64,000 nt of DNA from Croceimicrobium hydrocarbonivorans (GCF_014524565.1 NZ_CP060139.1:3479501-3543500), one strand, 5' to 3'; counted from the first letter of the stretch, positions 53,423 through 61,363 are shown. Made by a program: numbers and translations. The notes: generated by a model from the letters alone, not told the origin.

Positions 53423-54083
53423 ATTTCAATTTTTGGATGCGAATACTAAGGGAGCTAATCCAAAGTCCCATGAGCATCCAGCCTACAACGGCCGGATAAA
53501 AGACCCTTCGCATATTATCGTCTAAATCGTATTCATTAAAACCGGGATTGCCGCCCATACCCGGGTGCAGACTGTCGGTAATGCGAGGAAGTATGCCAAT
53601 AAAGACAATCATCATCACAAAGGCGAAAATATTGTAGACCCCCGCCAGGCGACTGCGTTTATGCGGATCTTCCACGGAATTACGCAGAATGAAATAGGCT
53701 AAATAAGTTAGGATGGTCACCGCGGTACCTTGCAATTTGGGATCATTGGTCCAAAAGGCACCCCAGGTAAAACGAGCCCAAACCATGCCGGTTGTAAGGC
53801 CTAATAGGGCAAGCAGAAATGCGGTCCGCGCGAATTGCTCCGCATAGATATCCCATTTAAGATTTCCCCTTAAGGTTTTAATGCTGTAAATAAGGCTGAG
53901 CAAGAGCATCAGAATCATGGAAAACCACATGGGAACGTGGAAATACAAAACCCGAATGGTTTCATTGAGCACATCTAAAGCCGGAACCGGACCGAGTAGT
54001 CCTTGAATAATGGAATAGAGCACTAATGCTACGCCAATCGCTTTCCACCAAATGCCTTTCATAGCCGATTTTAATCGCGCCAA
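53406..54083 (-). CDS. ccmC: CcmC-type haem exporter/cytochrome c assembly protein
   Basis: 225 residues with six membrane helices. The Trp-rich motif is WGAFWTNDPKLQGTAV, a variant of WGTWWVWDARLTS, and conserved His-containing loops (YFHVPMWFSM) are present. It loads haem onto CcmE. Overlaps ccmB by 13 nt. Confidence 0.92.
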   Translation of the reverse strand: MARLKSAMKGIWWKAIGVALVLYSIIQGLLGPVPALDVLNETIRVLYFHVPMWFSMILMLLLSLIYSIKTLRGNLKWDIYAEQFARTAFLLALLGLTTGMVWARFTWGAFWTNDPKLQGTAVTILTYLAYFILRNSVEDPHKRSRLAGVYNIFAFVMMIVFIGILPRITDSLHPGMGGNPGFNEYDLDDNMRRVFYPAVVGWMLMGLWISSLSIRIQKLKYAQEN

Positions 54084-54724
54084 AGGTAGGGAAATAAGAG
54101 GAAGGCCAAGAGGAGCGAGACCAATGCCAGTAAGGCGATAACTAGAATCAATCGGGCATTTATTTCCCAGTCAAATCCGGTTAAACTGCGCTCACTTAAA
54201 TGGCTTAAAGTGAGGATTTGAGGGTAGAGCAGGGGGATGCTCAGAATGGCGGGTAGAGCCGGATTATTTCCCGCTTTGGCCGATATGCCTGCCACTAAAG
54301 TGAGGATGGCGCTAAAACCTAAAGCGGACAAGCTCAAAATCGTAATAAAGGCCCAGGGATCTTCGATGGGAAAGCCGGCAAAGAAGCCAAAAACAGCGGT
54401 GGTGCAAAGGGCTAATATCCAGAGGTAGATAAAGTTATAGGCGATTTTCCCGAGGATAAGATGCTCCGGTTTTAGCCAGCCATAATAAAGTAGAAAGCGT
54501 TGATCGGCCTCATAGCTAAAACTGCGGTAGGCGGCTTGTACGGCAGCAAAGAGAAAGATGACCCAGAAAAAGGCATTCCAGCTTTGTACGGATAATTGCT
54601 CCTTAAAAACCAGATTGCTGAGGTAAACGGTAGAAAGCACATAGATCAAGAGGGAAAAATAGGAGCGGCGCTCCGACCATTCCAGTTTAAAATTGAGGAC
54701 TACAATCTTGCTAATGCTTTTCAT
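54071..54724 (-). CDS. ccmB: CcmB haem exporter membrane subunit
   Basis: 217 residues with about six membrane helices (RRSYFSLLIYVLSTVYLSNLVF; GNNPALPAILSIPLLYPQ), typical of CcmB. It is the permease partner of the ATPase CcmA, which is not in this cluster. The long frame from 54772 is rejected because a perfect -7 box (54731-54738) lies 6 nt before ATG 54724 (MKSISKIVVLNFK). Confidence 0.9.
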   Translation of the reverse strand: MKSISKIVVLNFKLEWSERRSYFSLLIYVLSTVYLSNLVFKEQLSVQSWNAFFWVIFLFAAVQAAYRSFSYEADQRFLLYYGWLKPEHLILGKIAYNFIYLWILALCTTAVFGFFAGFPIEDPWAFITILSLSALGFSAILTLVAGISAKAGNNPALPAILSIPLLYPQILTLSHLSERSLTGFDWEINARLILVIALLALVSLLLAFLLFPYLWRD

Positions 54725-54730
54725 GAAGGG

Positions 54731-54738
54731 CAAAGGTA
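54731..54738 (-). promoter_or_regulatory. -7 promoter box (TACCTTTG), near-leaderless, for the ccm operon
   Basis: Minus-strand TACCTTTG, perfect TAnnTTTG, 6 nt before the ccmB ATG at 54724. Confidence 0.5.
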
Positions 54739-54772
54739 AGGTGCTAAGGCTTGCCTTCAGTGCTACTTCCAC

Positions 54773-55810
54773 TTAGTCCATACTGAATTGCTGGAACTCA
54801 GTATTCCAAATATGCTCAATGAAGCCCCTTTTATCATCATCAAAGGCAGCTATCGAATCCGTGTGGAATTTGCGAATGAGCTTATTGGAAGCTGAAATTA
54901 AGCGGATACAGGATTGCTCATTTCCTGCCGCATCGCAACAGTCGGCCGAAATCCTGGCGAATTCCTGACAGTGATAATCACTCACTTTAAATAGTACACT
55001 TTCCCAATTTATATCTGCGCAGCCCGTAGTAGCATAAGAGTAGAAATAGGGATAGCCATGCTTTAGCAATTTGGGCTCAGGGAATTTTTCGAAAGCTTCT
55101 ACATGATGGTATTGGCCCAATAGGGTATCGTAGAGGTAAAGATCAGCCCAAATTGAATTTTGAATTTGCCAAATAAGCAGGTCTGGATAGTGGTCCTGAT
55201 TGATATCTTCTATGGAAAGCTGGTGAAGGATTCCATCAATGGAAAGCATTAGGCGGTCTTTCTGGTTTTTTTGAATGCGGAGGTATTCCTGCTTATCCTT
55301 TTTAAGGAAGGAAAGCTGAAAGGAATCCTCCCTAATAACATAGCTACTATCCCATAAGACTTCTATTTGGGGAAGGACGATTTTAAAACTATCATATCGA
55401 AAAACCCTTGCGGCCTCGGGCTTTTGGGAAGTGGGCTTTTTATAATCACGCGATATACCTGGGTGCTGATAAAAGCTTCCATAAAAGCGAATGGTCTGCT
55501 GGGAATTATGGAGGGAATCCGGCAAAAGATTTTGTGCAGAGACCGCTTCAATAAAAAGGCAATCCTCTGCCTGGATTTCTTCACCTTTAGTTTTGGGAAA
55601 CTTCGATACTTCCAGCCAATTGGCACAGGCGCAGGCCCAAAAGATATAGCTAAGATCCAGACTGTCTTTTTCTTCTTCCAATTGATAGCTGTAGTCCAGA
55701 ATTGTTATAGGACCTTCTTCCGCATATTTCAAGATATACCAGCCCATTCCTCCGCATAAAAGCAGTAGAATCACCAGAATTGAAAAGATGCGTTTTCGGC
55801 TGAGGGCCAT
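54773..55810 (-). CDS. hypothetical membrane-anchored protein
   Basis: 345 residues, family not recognised. One N-terminal membrane helix (IFSILVILLLLCGGMGWYIL) leads to a periplasmic part with several Cys (FWACACANW; ISADCCDAAGNEQSC) and a calcium-type loop EDINQDHYPDLLIW (DxNxDxxxDL, as in FG-GAP/EF-like sites). It is next to but separate from the ccm operon (the ccmB promoter lies between them). Function unknown. Confidence 0.6.
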   Translation of the reverse strand: MALSRKRIFSILVILLLLCGGMGWYILKYAEEGPITILDYSYQLEEEKDSLDLSYIFWACACANWLEVSKFPKTKGEEIQAEDCLFIEAVSAQNLLPDSLHNSQQTIRFYGSFYQHPGISRDYKKPTSQKPEAARVFRYDSFKIVLPQIEVLWDSSYVIREDSFQLSFLKKDKQEYLRIQKNQKDRLMLSIDGILHQLSIEDINQDHYPDLLIWQIQNSIWADLYLYDTLLGQYHHVEAFEKFPEPKLLKHGYPYFYSYATTGCADINWESVLFKVSDYHCQEFARISADCCDAAGNEQSCIRLISASNKLIRKFHTDSIAAFDDDKRGFIEHIWNTEFQQFSMD

Positions 55811-55815
55811 GAATT

Positions 55816-56169
55816 CTAAGCTTTGGCTTTACTTTGATTTTCCTTCAGGCGAAAGCGGATAATATCTGCTATTAAATCCAAGGGTAGTTCTTGATCCAAA
55901 GGAAATTGCACCGAACCTTTCCCTTGTTTGTAGGAGGATAGCTCTTTTTCGAAAGCGGCATGTCCACTGGGGGTAGCGTATAGACCAATATGCTTTTTAA
56001 AGGCGGAAAAATAAATAAGTGGCTTGCCAAAGGTTTTGTAGGCGGGCATGCCATAGGCGATTTTTTCCTCGGCCTGTGCTGCCTCTTTTAAGATCAAATT
56101 GCGGATTTGATGCAGCCGCTCCTGCACCTCGGCGGGAAAAGCGGCAATGTATTCTTCCACTGCATTCAT
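55816..56169 (-). CDS. DUF1801 (YdhG-like) protein
   Basis: 117 residues, complete DUF1801 fold: FPAEVQERLHQIRNLI, KIAYGMPAYKTFGKPLIYFSAFKKHIGLY and FPLDQELPLDLIADIIRFRLKEN. The family is structurally a small alpha/beta protein of unknown biochemical role. It is 27 bp downstream of the PIG-L gene and may be co-transcribed. Confidence 0.88.
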   Translation of the reverse strand: MNAVEEYIAAFPAEVQERLHQIRNLILKEAAQAEEKIAYGMPAYKTFGKPLIYFSAFKKHIGLYATPSGHAAFEKELSSYKQGKGSVQFPLDQELPLDLIADIIRFRLKENQSKAKA

Positions 56170-56196
56170 AGGCCTAATTTAGGGGAAGGCCCGGAT

Positions 56197-57084
56197 TTAG
56201 GATTCAATCACCCGGAAATATTCGTGGTGAAAGATTTTGAAATATTCCTCGGCCTTAAAGTCTTCGTAATAGGGAAGGAATTTGCGCAGGTTACGCTTCA
56301 CATTCTCTGGATAGGCGCGTAAATAGGCCATTTTGCTTTGGGCTTGGGCCTGAATATCGATTTGCACATTGGGGGCAGGCATGCCTTCTATGCCGTACAT
56401 TTCATTGGCAATCTCACTGGGATTGGGATAGCCGTATTTTTCCATTTTCGCTTTAAGCCAGGTATCCACGATTTCACGTTCCATATGATCGGTAAAAACG
56501 GATTGGTAGATGCGCTGGCAATCTAATTTTCCAGCCTGAAAGAGATCGAGCACCAATTGACTGATATAAATATGTTCCGGATGTCCATAGCCACCTTTTA
56601 CATTGTCTAAGGTGAAAATGGCGCTGGGCTTAAATTCATTTACCTTTTGGATCAGGGCTGCAGTGATTTTCTCCTGGTAAAATTGTGGGGCGATTTCCGC
56701 ATAGGGAATAGGCAGATAGGGGTTTTGCATAGTATCTAATCCCTTGCGGTAGATTCCATCGTCCACAATGGGCAGATTGCCAGCACAGATAATGGAAGCG
56801 GCATTTTCCTTTTTCCCGGGCATTAAATGGATTTGAAAACTCATTTGCTGGATGGTCCAGCCGGCAGCGGTGAGCTTGGCGATGGTTCCCGACATGGCGC
56901 AATCATCGTCGTCGTGGGCCATAATAATAAGGGCCTTTTTATGGCTTTCTTGGGCCAGAAATTGATCTTCGGGGAATTGCTCGGTTGCGGCAAAGTTTTG
57001 CAGTTCTTCGAGACTGGGCTTGTGAGAGCAAGCGCTAAATAGGAGGGCTAGGCTAAGCAAGCCTAAGGATTGGATGTTTGACAT
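56197..57084 (-). CDS. PIG-L family deacetylase-like lipoprotein with altered motif
   Basis: 295 residues with lipobox LFSAC. The zinc-binding region, usually HPDDE, reads HDDDD (IIMAHDDDDCAMSGTIAKL, His57 to Asp61), while the second His motif GYGHPEHIYIS is kept. PIG-L enzymes deacetylate N-acetylglucosaminyl compounds; the altered motif (Pro to Asp and Glu to Asp) suggests a different substrate or metal site. Family call is firm; activity is not. Confidence 0.85.
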   Translation of the reverse strand: MSNIQSLGLLSLALLFSACSHKPSLEELQNFAATEQFPEDQFLAQESHKKALIIMAHDDDDCAMSGTIAKLTAAGWTIQQMSFQIHLMPGKKENAASIICAGNLPIVDDGIYRKGLDTMQNPYLPIPYAEIAPQFYQEKITAALIQKVNEFKPSAIFTLDNVKGGYGHPEHIYISQLVLDLFQAGKLDCQRIYQSVFTDHMEREIVDTWLKAKMEKYGYPNPSEIANEMYGIEGMPAPNVQIDIQAQAQSKMAYLRAYPENVKRNLRKFLPYYEDFKAEEYFKIFHHEYFRVIES

Positions 57085-57140
57085 TAGCGAGGTTTAGTAA
57101 AATCAATAACGACTTAAAGCTCAAATCGATATGAAGGTCC

Positions 57141-57169
57141 AAAAAAAAAGCCTCTGAAGAGAGGCTTTT
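57141..57169 (-). terminator. strong terminator after the glutathione peroxidase gene
   Basis: On the minus strand AAAAGCCTCT pairs with AGAGGCTTTT around CTTC, followed by a run of nine T's. It lies 23 nt after the stop of the minus-strand peroxidase gene. Confidence 0.8.
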
Positions 57170-57191
57170 GAATTTTGTTTGGAATCGAAAT

Positions 57192-57800
57192 TTATTTACC
57201 CATGGCGAAGGCCACAATTTCTTCATCCAGGGGATTGGTGCGACTGCCATGATGGGCAATCCACTTTCCATTTTCGTCAATTAAAAATTTATTGAAGTTC
57301 CAGCTCACCTTGGCATCATCCACCCCATTTAAATCTTTGTCGGTAAGCCAATGGTAGATGGGTGCTTGCTCATCGCCTTTCACATCTATCTTATCCATCA
57401 TGGGGAAGCTCACACCATAGTTCTTCTGGCAAAAACTGGCGATCTCCTCATTGGTGCCCGGCTCTTGCTTGCCAAACTGATTGCAAGGGAATCCAATAAT
57501 GGTGAATTTCTCGCCGCCATGCTTTTCGTATAAGGCTTGTAGATCTTCGTATTGCGGGGTGAAACCACATTTACTGGCGGTATTTACAATCAATACTCTT
57601 TTCCCTTCTAATTGGGAAAAACTGAATTGCTCACCATTGAGATCGGTTACGGTAAAATCATAGAAGGAGGGACTTTCAGCTTCTACTTTATTGCTAGCCT
57701 CATTGAATGCCAGTTTTTCACTTTTTAGAGCCGTTTCGCTATTCTGATTACAGCTGGCCAATAGGCCGAGAGCGAGAAAGGACAGGAGAATGCGTTTCAT
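57192..57800 (-). CDS. glutathione peroxidase-family lipoprotein (cysteine form)
   Basis: 202 residues, lipoprotein signal LLASC. The thioredoxin-fold catalytic Cys is in NTASKCGFTPQYEDL, with GFPCNQFGKQEPG and WNFNKFLI motifs; it is the Cys, not selenocysteine, form. It should reduce peroxides using thioredoxin-like donors in the periplasm. A single gene with its own terminator. Confidence 0.95.
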   Translation of the reverse strand: MKRILLSFLALGLLASCNQNSETALKSEKLAFNEASNKVEAESPSFYDFTVTDLNGEQFSFSQLEGKRVLIVNTASKCGFTPQYEDLQALYEKHGGEKFTIIGFPCNQFGKQEPGTNEEIASFCQKNYGVSFPMMDKIDVKGDEQAPIYHWLTDKDLNGVDDAKVSWNFNKFLIDENGKWIAHHGSRTNPLDEEIVAFAMGK

Positions 57801-58002
57801 GGAAATGTGTTTTGGGAAATAACGAGCTAAAGGTAGGAAAGGTTCGGGATCTAGAGAGAGGTATGGAGTAGTTGGTAGCTGGTAGTTTGGGCTAGCTCAA
57901 TAGTGTAAAATACTTTTAAGTGAATAATGGCTAGTCCCTTTGTGAATCATCTGAGGTTTTTTTGAGAAAAGATGGGATTGGGGGTAAGGCTTAAGGGAAA
58001 AT
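57801..58002. other. gene-free stretch at the island boundary
   Basis: Together with the leader that follows, this is a 334-bp stretch without a gene. No RNA, terminator or operator could be recognised; a short imperfect repeat (GTTGGTAGCTGGTAG) occurs near 57870. Composition becomes AT-rich from here on. Confidence 0.5.
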
Positions 58003-58092
58003 TAATTTTATTTTTAGAGAGTGATAGACCTGAATTTAATCGCAATTGAATCTTCTGTTTTTCCTCAGGCTGGATGTTGTTGTTGGATTTGG
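58003..58092 (+). repeat. shared leader element, copy A (before the ATPase gene)
   Basis: About 90 bp that aligns with copies B (60119-60211) and C (62995-63086). The core CCTGAATTTAATCGCAAT at 58029-58046 is identical in all three, followed by a C/T-rich stretch and a GGAT-TTG-TTGTTGG segment. It begins 106 nt before ATG 58135. The upstream 22-bp array seen in B and C is missing here. Copy A is the most diverged. Confidence 0.75.
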
Positions 58093-58134
58093 GATGGTGT
58101 ATATGTAAGATGTACTTCAAGCAAAAAGTAAGAA

Positions 58135-59703
58135 ATGAATGATCAAATAAATAGAGCTATACTTCAACTTCATAAACGTGCTGAAAAGTATACGGATGAA
58201 GAGCTCGTTGAAACCTTTGTTGACGTGGGGCCCCTATTTACTCTTTTACAGAACTCGGATCATCAAATTCTGTATGGACGACGAGGTACAGGTAAGACTC
58301 ACGTTTTAAGCTATTTAAAGAGGATACAAACCAACAAGGGAGACTGTTCCGTTTACCTAGATTTAAGAACAATAGGTTCAACAGGAGGGCTTTATTCAGA
58401 CACTTCTATACCTCTAGCAGAAAGAGCAACTAGACTACTGGTTGATGTGCTCTCAAGTATTCATGATCAGATTCTAGACTTTACATTGTTAAACGATGAA
58501 AATATTGACCTATCTAAAATCGGCCCACCTTTAGAAAGTTTAGCAGATGCTTTTACTGAAGTAAAGATTGAAGGTCCTATTGAAACTGAAGAAACTACAA
58601 CTACCTCAGGTACAGAAAAATCTGGTTTAACAATAGGTGTTAGCCAAACAGGGGTATTAGCTAACATGAATTCCCAAGACGAACAAACGAAAGGCAAAAC
58701 GCAAAGAAAGGCGACATCTGGATTAGAAAAGCATAGAATTCATTTTCCTGCAATACAGCATCATTTTAAAAGTGTTATTGAAAATCTAAATGGTAAAAAA
58801 CTATGGATAATTGCTGATGAATGGGCTGAAATACCATTAGATCTCCAGCCGTTTCTAGGAGATCTTTTAAGGCGTTCGTTATTTCCGTTGTTTGGAGCGT
58901 CTGTTAAAATTGGAGCCATCGAACATAGGTCAAATTTTAAAATCTCAAAAGAAGGTTCAGAGTATATTGGGATTGAAATAGGTGCTGATGTTTCTAGTGT
59001 AAATATGGACGAGTATATGGTCTTTGATAATGATGACAATTTGGCTACAGAGTTTTTCGAAAGATTGATTTTCAAACATATAAATCCTCACTTACCAGAA
59101 GCGATTAAATTTAATTCATCATCCCAATTATTAAACGCAGCATTTACACAGAAAGGGGCTTTCACTGAATTTGTAAGAGCAACCGAAGGAGTTCCAAGGG
59201 ATGCTATCAACATCCTTTCACAAGCTGCACTTAAAGCAAGGAATGAAAAAATTTCATTGGTAAACCTAAGGGCAGCTGCAAGAGTGTGGTATACTAGGGA
59301 TAAAGAAAAATCAGTTAGTTCAAAAGAAAACGCACTGACACTTCTTCGTTGGATAATCGATGAAGTATTGGGTAATAGAAACGCACGAGCCTTTTTACTT
59401 CAAACTGACGTAAAGAATTCATTGATTGATTTTCTATACGATTCAAGGGTTATTCATCTTATCAAACAGAGCATAGCTGGTCAAGATAAACCGGGGATTC
59501 GCTATAATGTGTACAGTATTGATTATGGATGCTATGTGGATCTAATAAATACTAACAGAGCTCCAAAAGGTCTATTTCAAGCTGAAACTGATGAGGGTAT
59601 TGAGTTTATTCAAGTCCCCATGAATGATTATAGAGCAATCAGACGGGCTATTCTTGATTTAGAAGAATTCAAAAAAAGCACGAAAACACAACAACTTATC
59701 TAA
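58135..59703 (+). CDS. orphan AAA+ ATPase (ORC/CDC6-like)
   Basis: 522 residues, no signal or membrane segment. Walker A is YGRRGTGKTH (residues 47-56) and Walker B is LWIIADEW (223-230). The segment VYLDLRTIGSTGGLYSDTS with AERATRLLVDVLSSIHDQ matches what is annotated as ORC-CDC6 family AAA ATPase in other bacteria. A low-complexity insert rich in Thr/Ser/Glu (about 148-195) separates the two motifs, and a helical C-terminal half may hold a winged helix. No partner nuclease is adjacent in an operon. Lower GC than core genes. Possibly defence-related, which is inference from the island context. Confidence 0.7.
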   Translation: MNDQINRAILQLHKRAEKYTDEELVETFVDVGPLFTLLQNSDHQILYGRRGTGKTHVLSYLKRIQTNKGDCSVYLDLRTIGSTGGLYSDTSIPLAERATRLLVDVLSSIHDQILDFTLLNDENIDLSKIGPPLESLADAFTEVKIEGPIETEETTTTSGTEKSGLTIGVSQTGVLANMNSQDEQTKGKTQRKATSGLEKHRIHFPAIQHHFKSVIENLNGKKLWIIADEWAEIPLDLQPFLGDLLRRSLFPLFGASVKIGAIEHRSNFKISKEGSEYIGIEIGADVSSVNMDEYMVFDNDDNLATEFFERLIFKHINPHLPEAIKFNSSSQLLNAAFTQKGAFTEFVRATEGVPRDAINILSQAALKARNEKISLVNLRAAARVWYTRDKEKSVSSKENALTLLRWIIDEVLGNRNARAFLLQTDVKNSLIDFLYDSRVIHLIKQSIAGQDKPGIRYNVYSIDYGCYVDLINTNRAPKGLFQAETDEGIEFIQVPMNDYRAIRRAILDLEEFKKSTKTQQLI

Positions 59704-59717
59704 TACATAACTTCCCG

Positions 59718-59732
59718 TATATGCAGCATATA
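59718..59732. other. 15-bp perfect dyad just after the ATPase gene
   Basis: TATATGC-A-GCATATA, two 7-bp arms around one base, 15 nt past the ATPase stop. Too tight to form a terminator hairpin; more like a protein-binding dyad or a recombination remnant. Confidence 0.35.
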
Positions 59733-59838
59733 TAGAATGTTTTTAATGCTGTAAAAAACTCGAAGCCATGCCTGCGCCTATCACATTAAAATCAAAAGCC
59801 CCCTTAGCCCAGAAATGAAGCGGAAGTTCTTTTTTGAC

Positions 59839-59948
59839 TATGCTGATCTTCGCTCCCAAACATGCTGATGTTTCGACTCAAACATGCTGATGTTTGCCTT
59901 CATTCATGCGGATGTTTGGATAAAGACATAAGCATGTTTTTAATGAAT
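59839..59948. repeat. five 22-bp periodic units, copy B
   Basis: Exactly five consecutive 22-bp units (59839, 59861, 59883, 59905, 59927), each starting with a variant of CATGCTGATGTTT followed by 9 variable bases. Unit junctions make palindromes, the best being CAAACATGCTGATGTTTG at 59879-59896 (7-bp arms, GCTG centre). The period is not a multiple of three, so this is not a coding repeat. Confidence 0.85.
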
Positions 59949-60118
59949 GTCTCGAATCTAGGCTTTTGCTTGTCTGGAAGAGGCGGGGAAGCTTGTTTTA
60001 GGCGGCTTCCAAGCTGGAGATGGATGGCCAATATTCATTTATTGAATGCAGCAAGGAACTGGTGATTGAGGGCCTCGGTCAGGCTTATTAGAATTAAGCT
60101 GGGAAAGAAATGGGATTA

Positions 60119-60211
60119 ATTGTAATTTTAGGGGAGCTAAAACCTGAATTTAATCGCAATCTAGAATCTGCTTTTTTCTTAGATAGGATCTTGTTGTTGC
60201 TCAGTATGGGT
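60119..60211 (+). repeat. shared leader element, copy B (before the nuclease-like gene)
   Basis: Contains the identical 18-nt core at 60143-60160, 97 nt before ATG 60240, preceded by TAATTTTAGGGGAGCTAAAA, which is also in copy C. Its 3' end merges into the two-box promoter at 60191-60220. Confidence 0.8.
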
Positions 60212-60220
60212 TTAATTTTG
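60191..60220 (+). promoter_or_regulatory. two-box promoter: TTG - 19 nt - TAATTTTG
   Basis: TTG at 60191-60193 and a perfect TAATTTTG at 60213-60220, exactly 19 nt apart, the ideal Bacteroidota arrangement. The transcript would start about 60225 with a ~15-nt leader to ATG 60240. The TTG lies inside the shared leader element. Confidence 0.7.
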
Positions 60221-60239
60221 ATAAGTTAAGTGCAACCAA

Positions 60240-61202
60240 ATGAAATTATATCAAGACTTATCCCTTGTAACAGACAGTGCATACAATCTTGCAAGTATTA
60301 TAAACGATGGAAAATATGACAATATTCTGTATTATGAATTTCATGAAAAAGTTGAGGCTACAAAAATCATTAACTGCTTAGAAGGATTAGAATCATTTAC
60401 TGCGAGATCAATTAATTATTATAAAATATTCAATTCTTACGGCATTGTTGATGAGTTCCCCGCAATTATTCATATAGCTGTGAAATTAGCAGACGAGTGG
60501 TTTATAGCTAGTGATTGTGGTTCTAACTATTATCTTGGTTACGGGCCAAGTGGAATCTTGAAATTAAGAGAAGCCTGTGCTAAAAAAAATGTAATGGGCA
60601 TTGTTTCAGAATGCGATTTTGATAAATGGTTGACTTACAAATTTGGGAAAGGGAAGAAATACTCAGAAAACCTCAATAATAATAAAGACCTAATTCAGTT
60701 TCAAAAGCTTATTAAGTCCCTTCAACATCTTACTGCTGAGATGCAAAGAAAACCTAGTGAGTATCAAAATCTTCAAGAAGAGAATCTCCGTGATAAAATG
60801 CTAACGCCTTTGAATGTTGTCTTTAAAGGACGTATCAATGCTGAAGCAAAAAATAATAAGGGTAAAACAGACATATTACTTAGAACGAAAGACGGTCTAA
60901 ATGAATATATTTTTGAATTAAAAGTATGGGGTGGAATTCGGACTCTAAAGAAGGCTATTGATCAATTGCAAGGTTATTTGAGTTGGCATAATAAATATTC
61001 AGGAATTGTGATGTTTTGCTACAATTCAGATTTCACATCAGTTTTAAATAAGTCAGAACAGTTCTTGAAGGACAATTATAGCTTCGAAAAAAGAGGAAAA
61101 CTTATCGAAAATGAATTTCGCTTTCGGCTTGTACATCCAACAGATAGATCCAAAACGATTGAATTACATTTGATATTTATAAATCTTAAAACGACCAAGT
61201 AA
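60240..61202 (+). CDS. protein with C-terminal PD-(D/E)XK nuclease-like domain
   Basis: 320 residues, soluble. The C-terminal third carries the core of a PD-(D/E)XK nuclease: Asp211 in KGKTDILLRT, then Glu226-X-Lys228 in YIFELKVW, and a following helix with AIDQLQGYLSWH (Gln242/244), as in Mrr/restriction-type folds; an upstream Glu in LQEENLRDKM could complete the site. The N-terminal ~170 residues are unrecognised. AT-rich, lone gene under the shared leader. A role in DNA cleavage, possibly anti-phage, is inferred from the motif and context only. Confidence 0.65.
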   Translation: MKLYQDLSLVTDSAYNLASIINDGKYDNILYYEFHEKVEATKIINCLEGLESFTARSINYYKIFNSYGIVDEFPAIIHIAVKLADEWFIASDCGSNYYLGYGPSGILKLREACAKKNVMGIVSECDFDKWLTYKFGKGKKYSENLNNNKDLIQFQKLIKSLQHLTAEMQRKPSEYQNLQEENLRDKMLTPLNVVFKGRINAEAKNNKGKTDILLRTKDGLNEYIFELKVWGGIRTLKKAIDQLQGYLSWHNKYSGIVMFCYNSDFTSVLNKSEQFLKDNYSFEKRGKLIENEFRFRLVHPTDRSKTIELHLIFINLKTTK

Positions 61203-61355
61203 TAAAGGTGGAAGTTACAAAGCACATAGCTTATAGCTACTAAATTGATACCACCAAGCATGCCTTCCGATAAGATAGACATTCGCTTCTTTGCCCACCT
61301 TGGTTTCTATGGACCTGCCTTCGCTTCAAAGTATATCAGAAGCCAGGAATGTACT

Positions 61356-61363
61356 TAACTTTG
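61356..61363 (+). promoter_or_regulatory. -7 promoter box (TAACTTTG) for the small lipoprotein gene
   Basis: Perfect TAnnTTTG match, 56 nt before ATG 61420. No -33 TTG at standard spacing. The rest of the 217-bp spacer 61203-61419 shows nothing recognisable. Confidence 0.4.

Larger units (their letters stand above)
59802..60211. repeat. long direct repeat, copy B (array plus leader)
   Basis: About 410 bp matching copy C (62700-63087). The first ~270 bp differ at only a few positions, apart from a ~38-bp insertion here (about 59978-60015) that is itself a small inverted repeat (GGAAGC/GCTTCC). After a diverged ~45-bp patch, the leader element resumes. It lies between the ATPase and nuclease-like genes. 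No transposase or long reading frame is inside. Confidence 0.85.

Noticed and set aside
55367-55759. 130-codon plus-strand frame opposite the hypothetical gene at 54.8-55.8 kb
   Set aside because: No promoter, no domain; the minus-strand frame has a proper membrane anchor and fits the gene order.
59718-59732. TATATGCAGCATATA as a transcription terminator of the ATPase gene
   Set aside because: The loop would be a single base and no T-run follows directly; kept only as a dyad of unknown role.
59839-59948. The 22-bp array as a CRISPR
   Set aside because: The unit is too short, the variable part is only 9 nt, the two arrays carry the same variable parts, and no cas gene is present.
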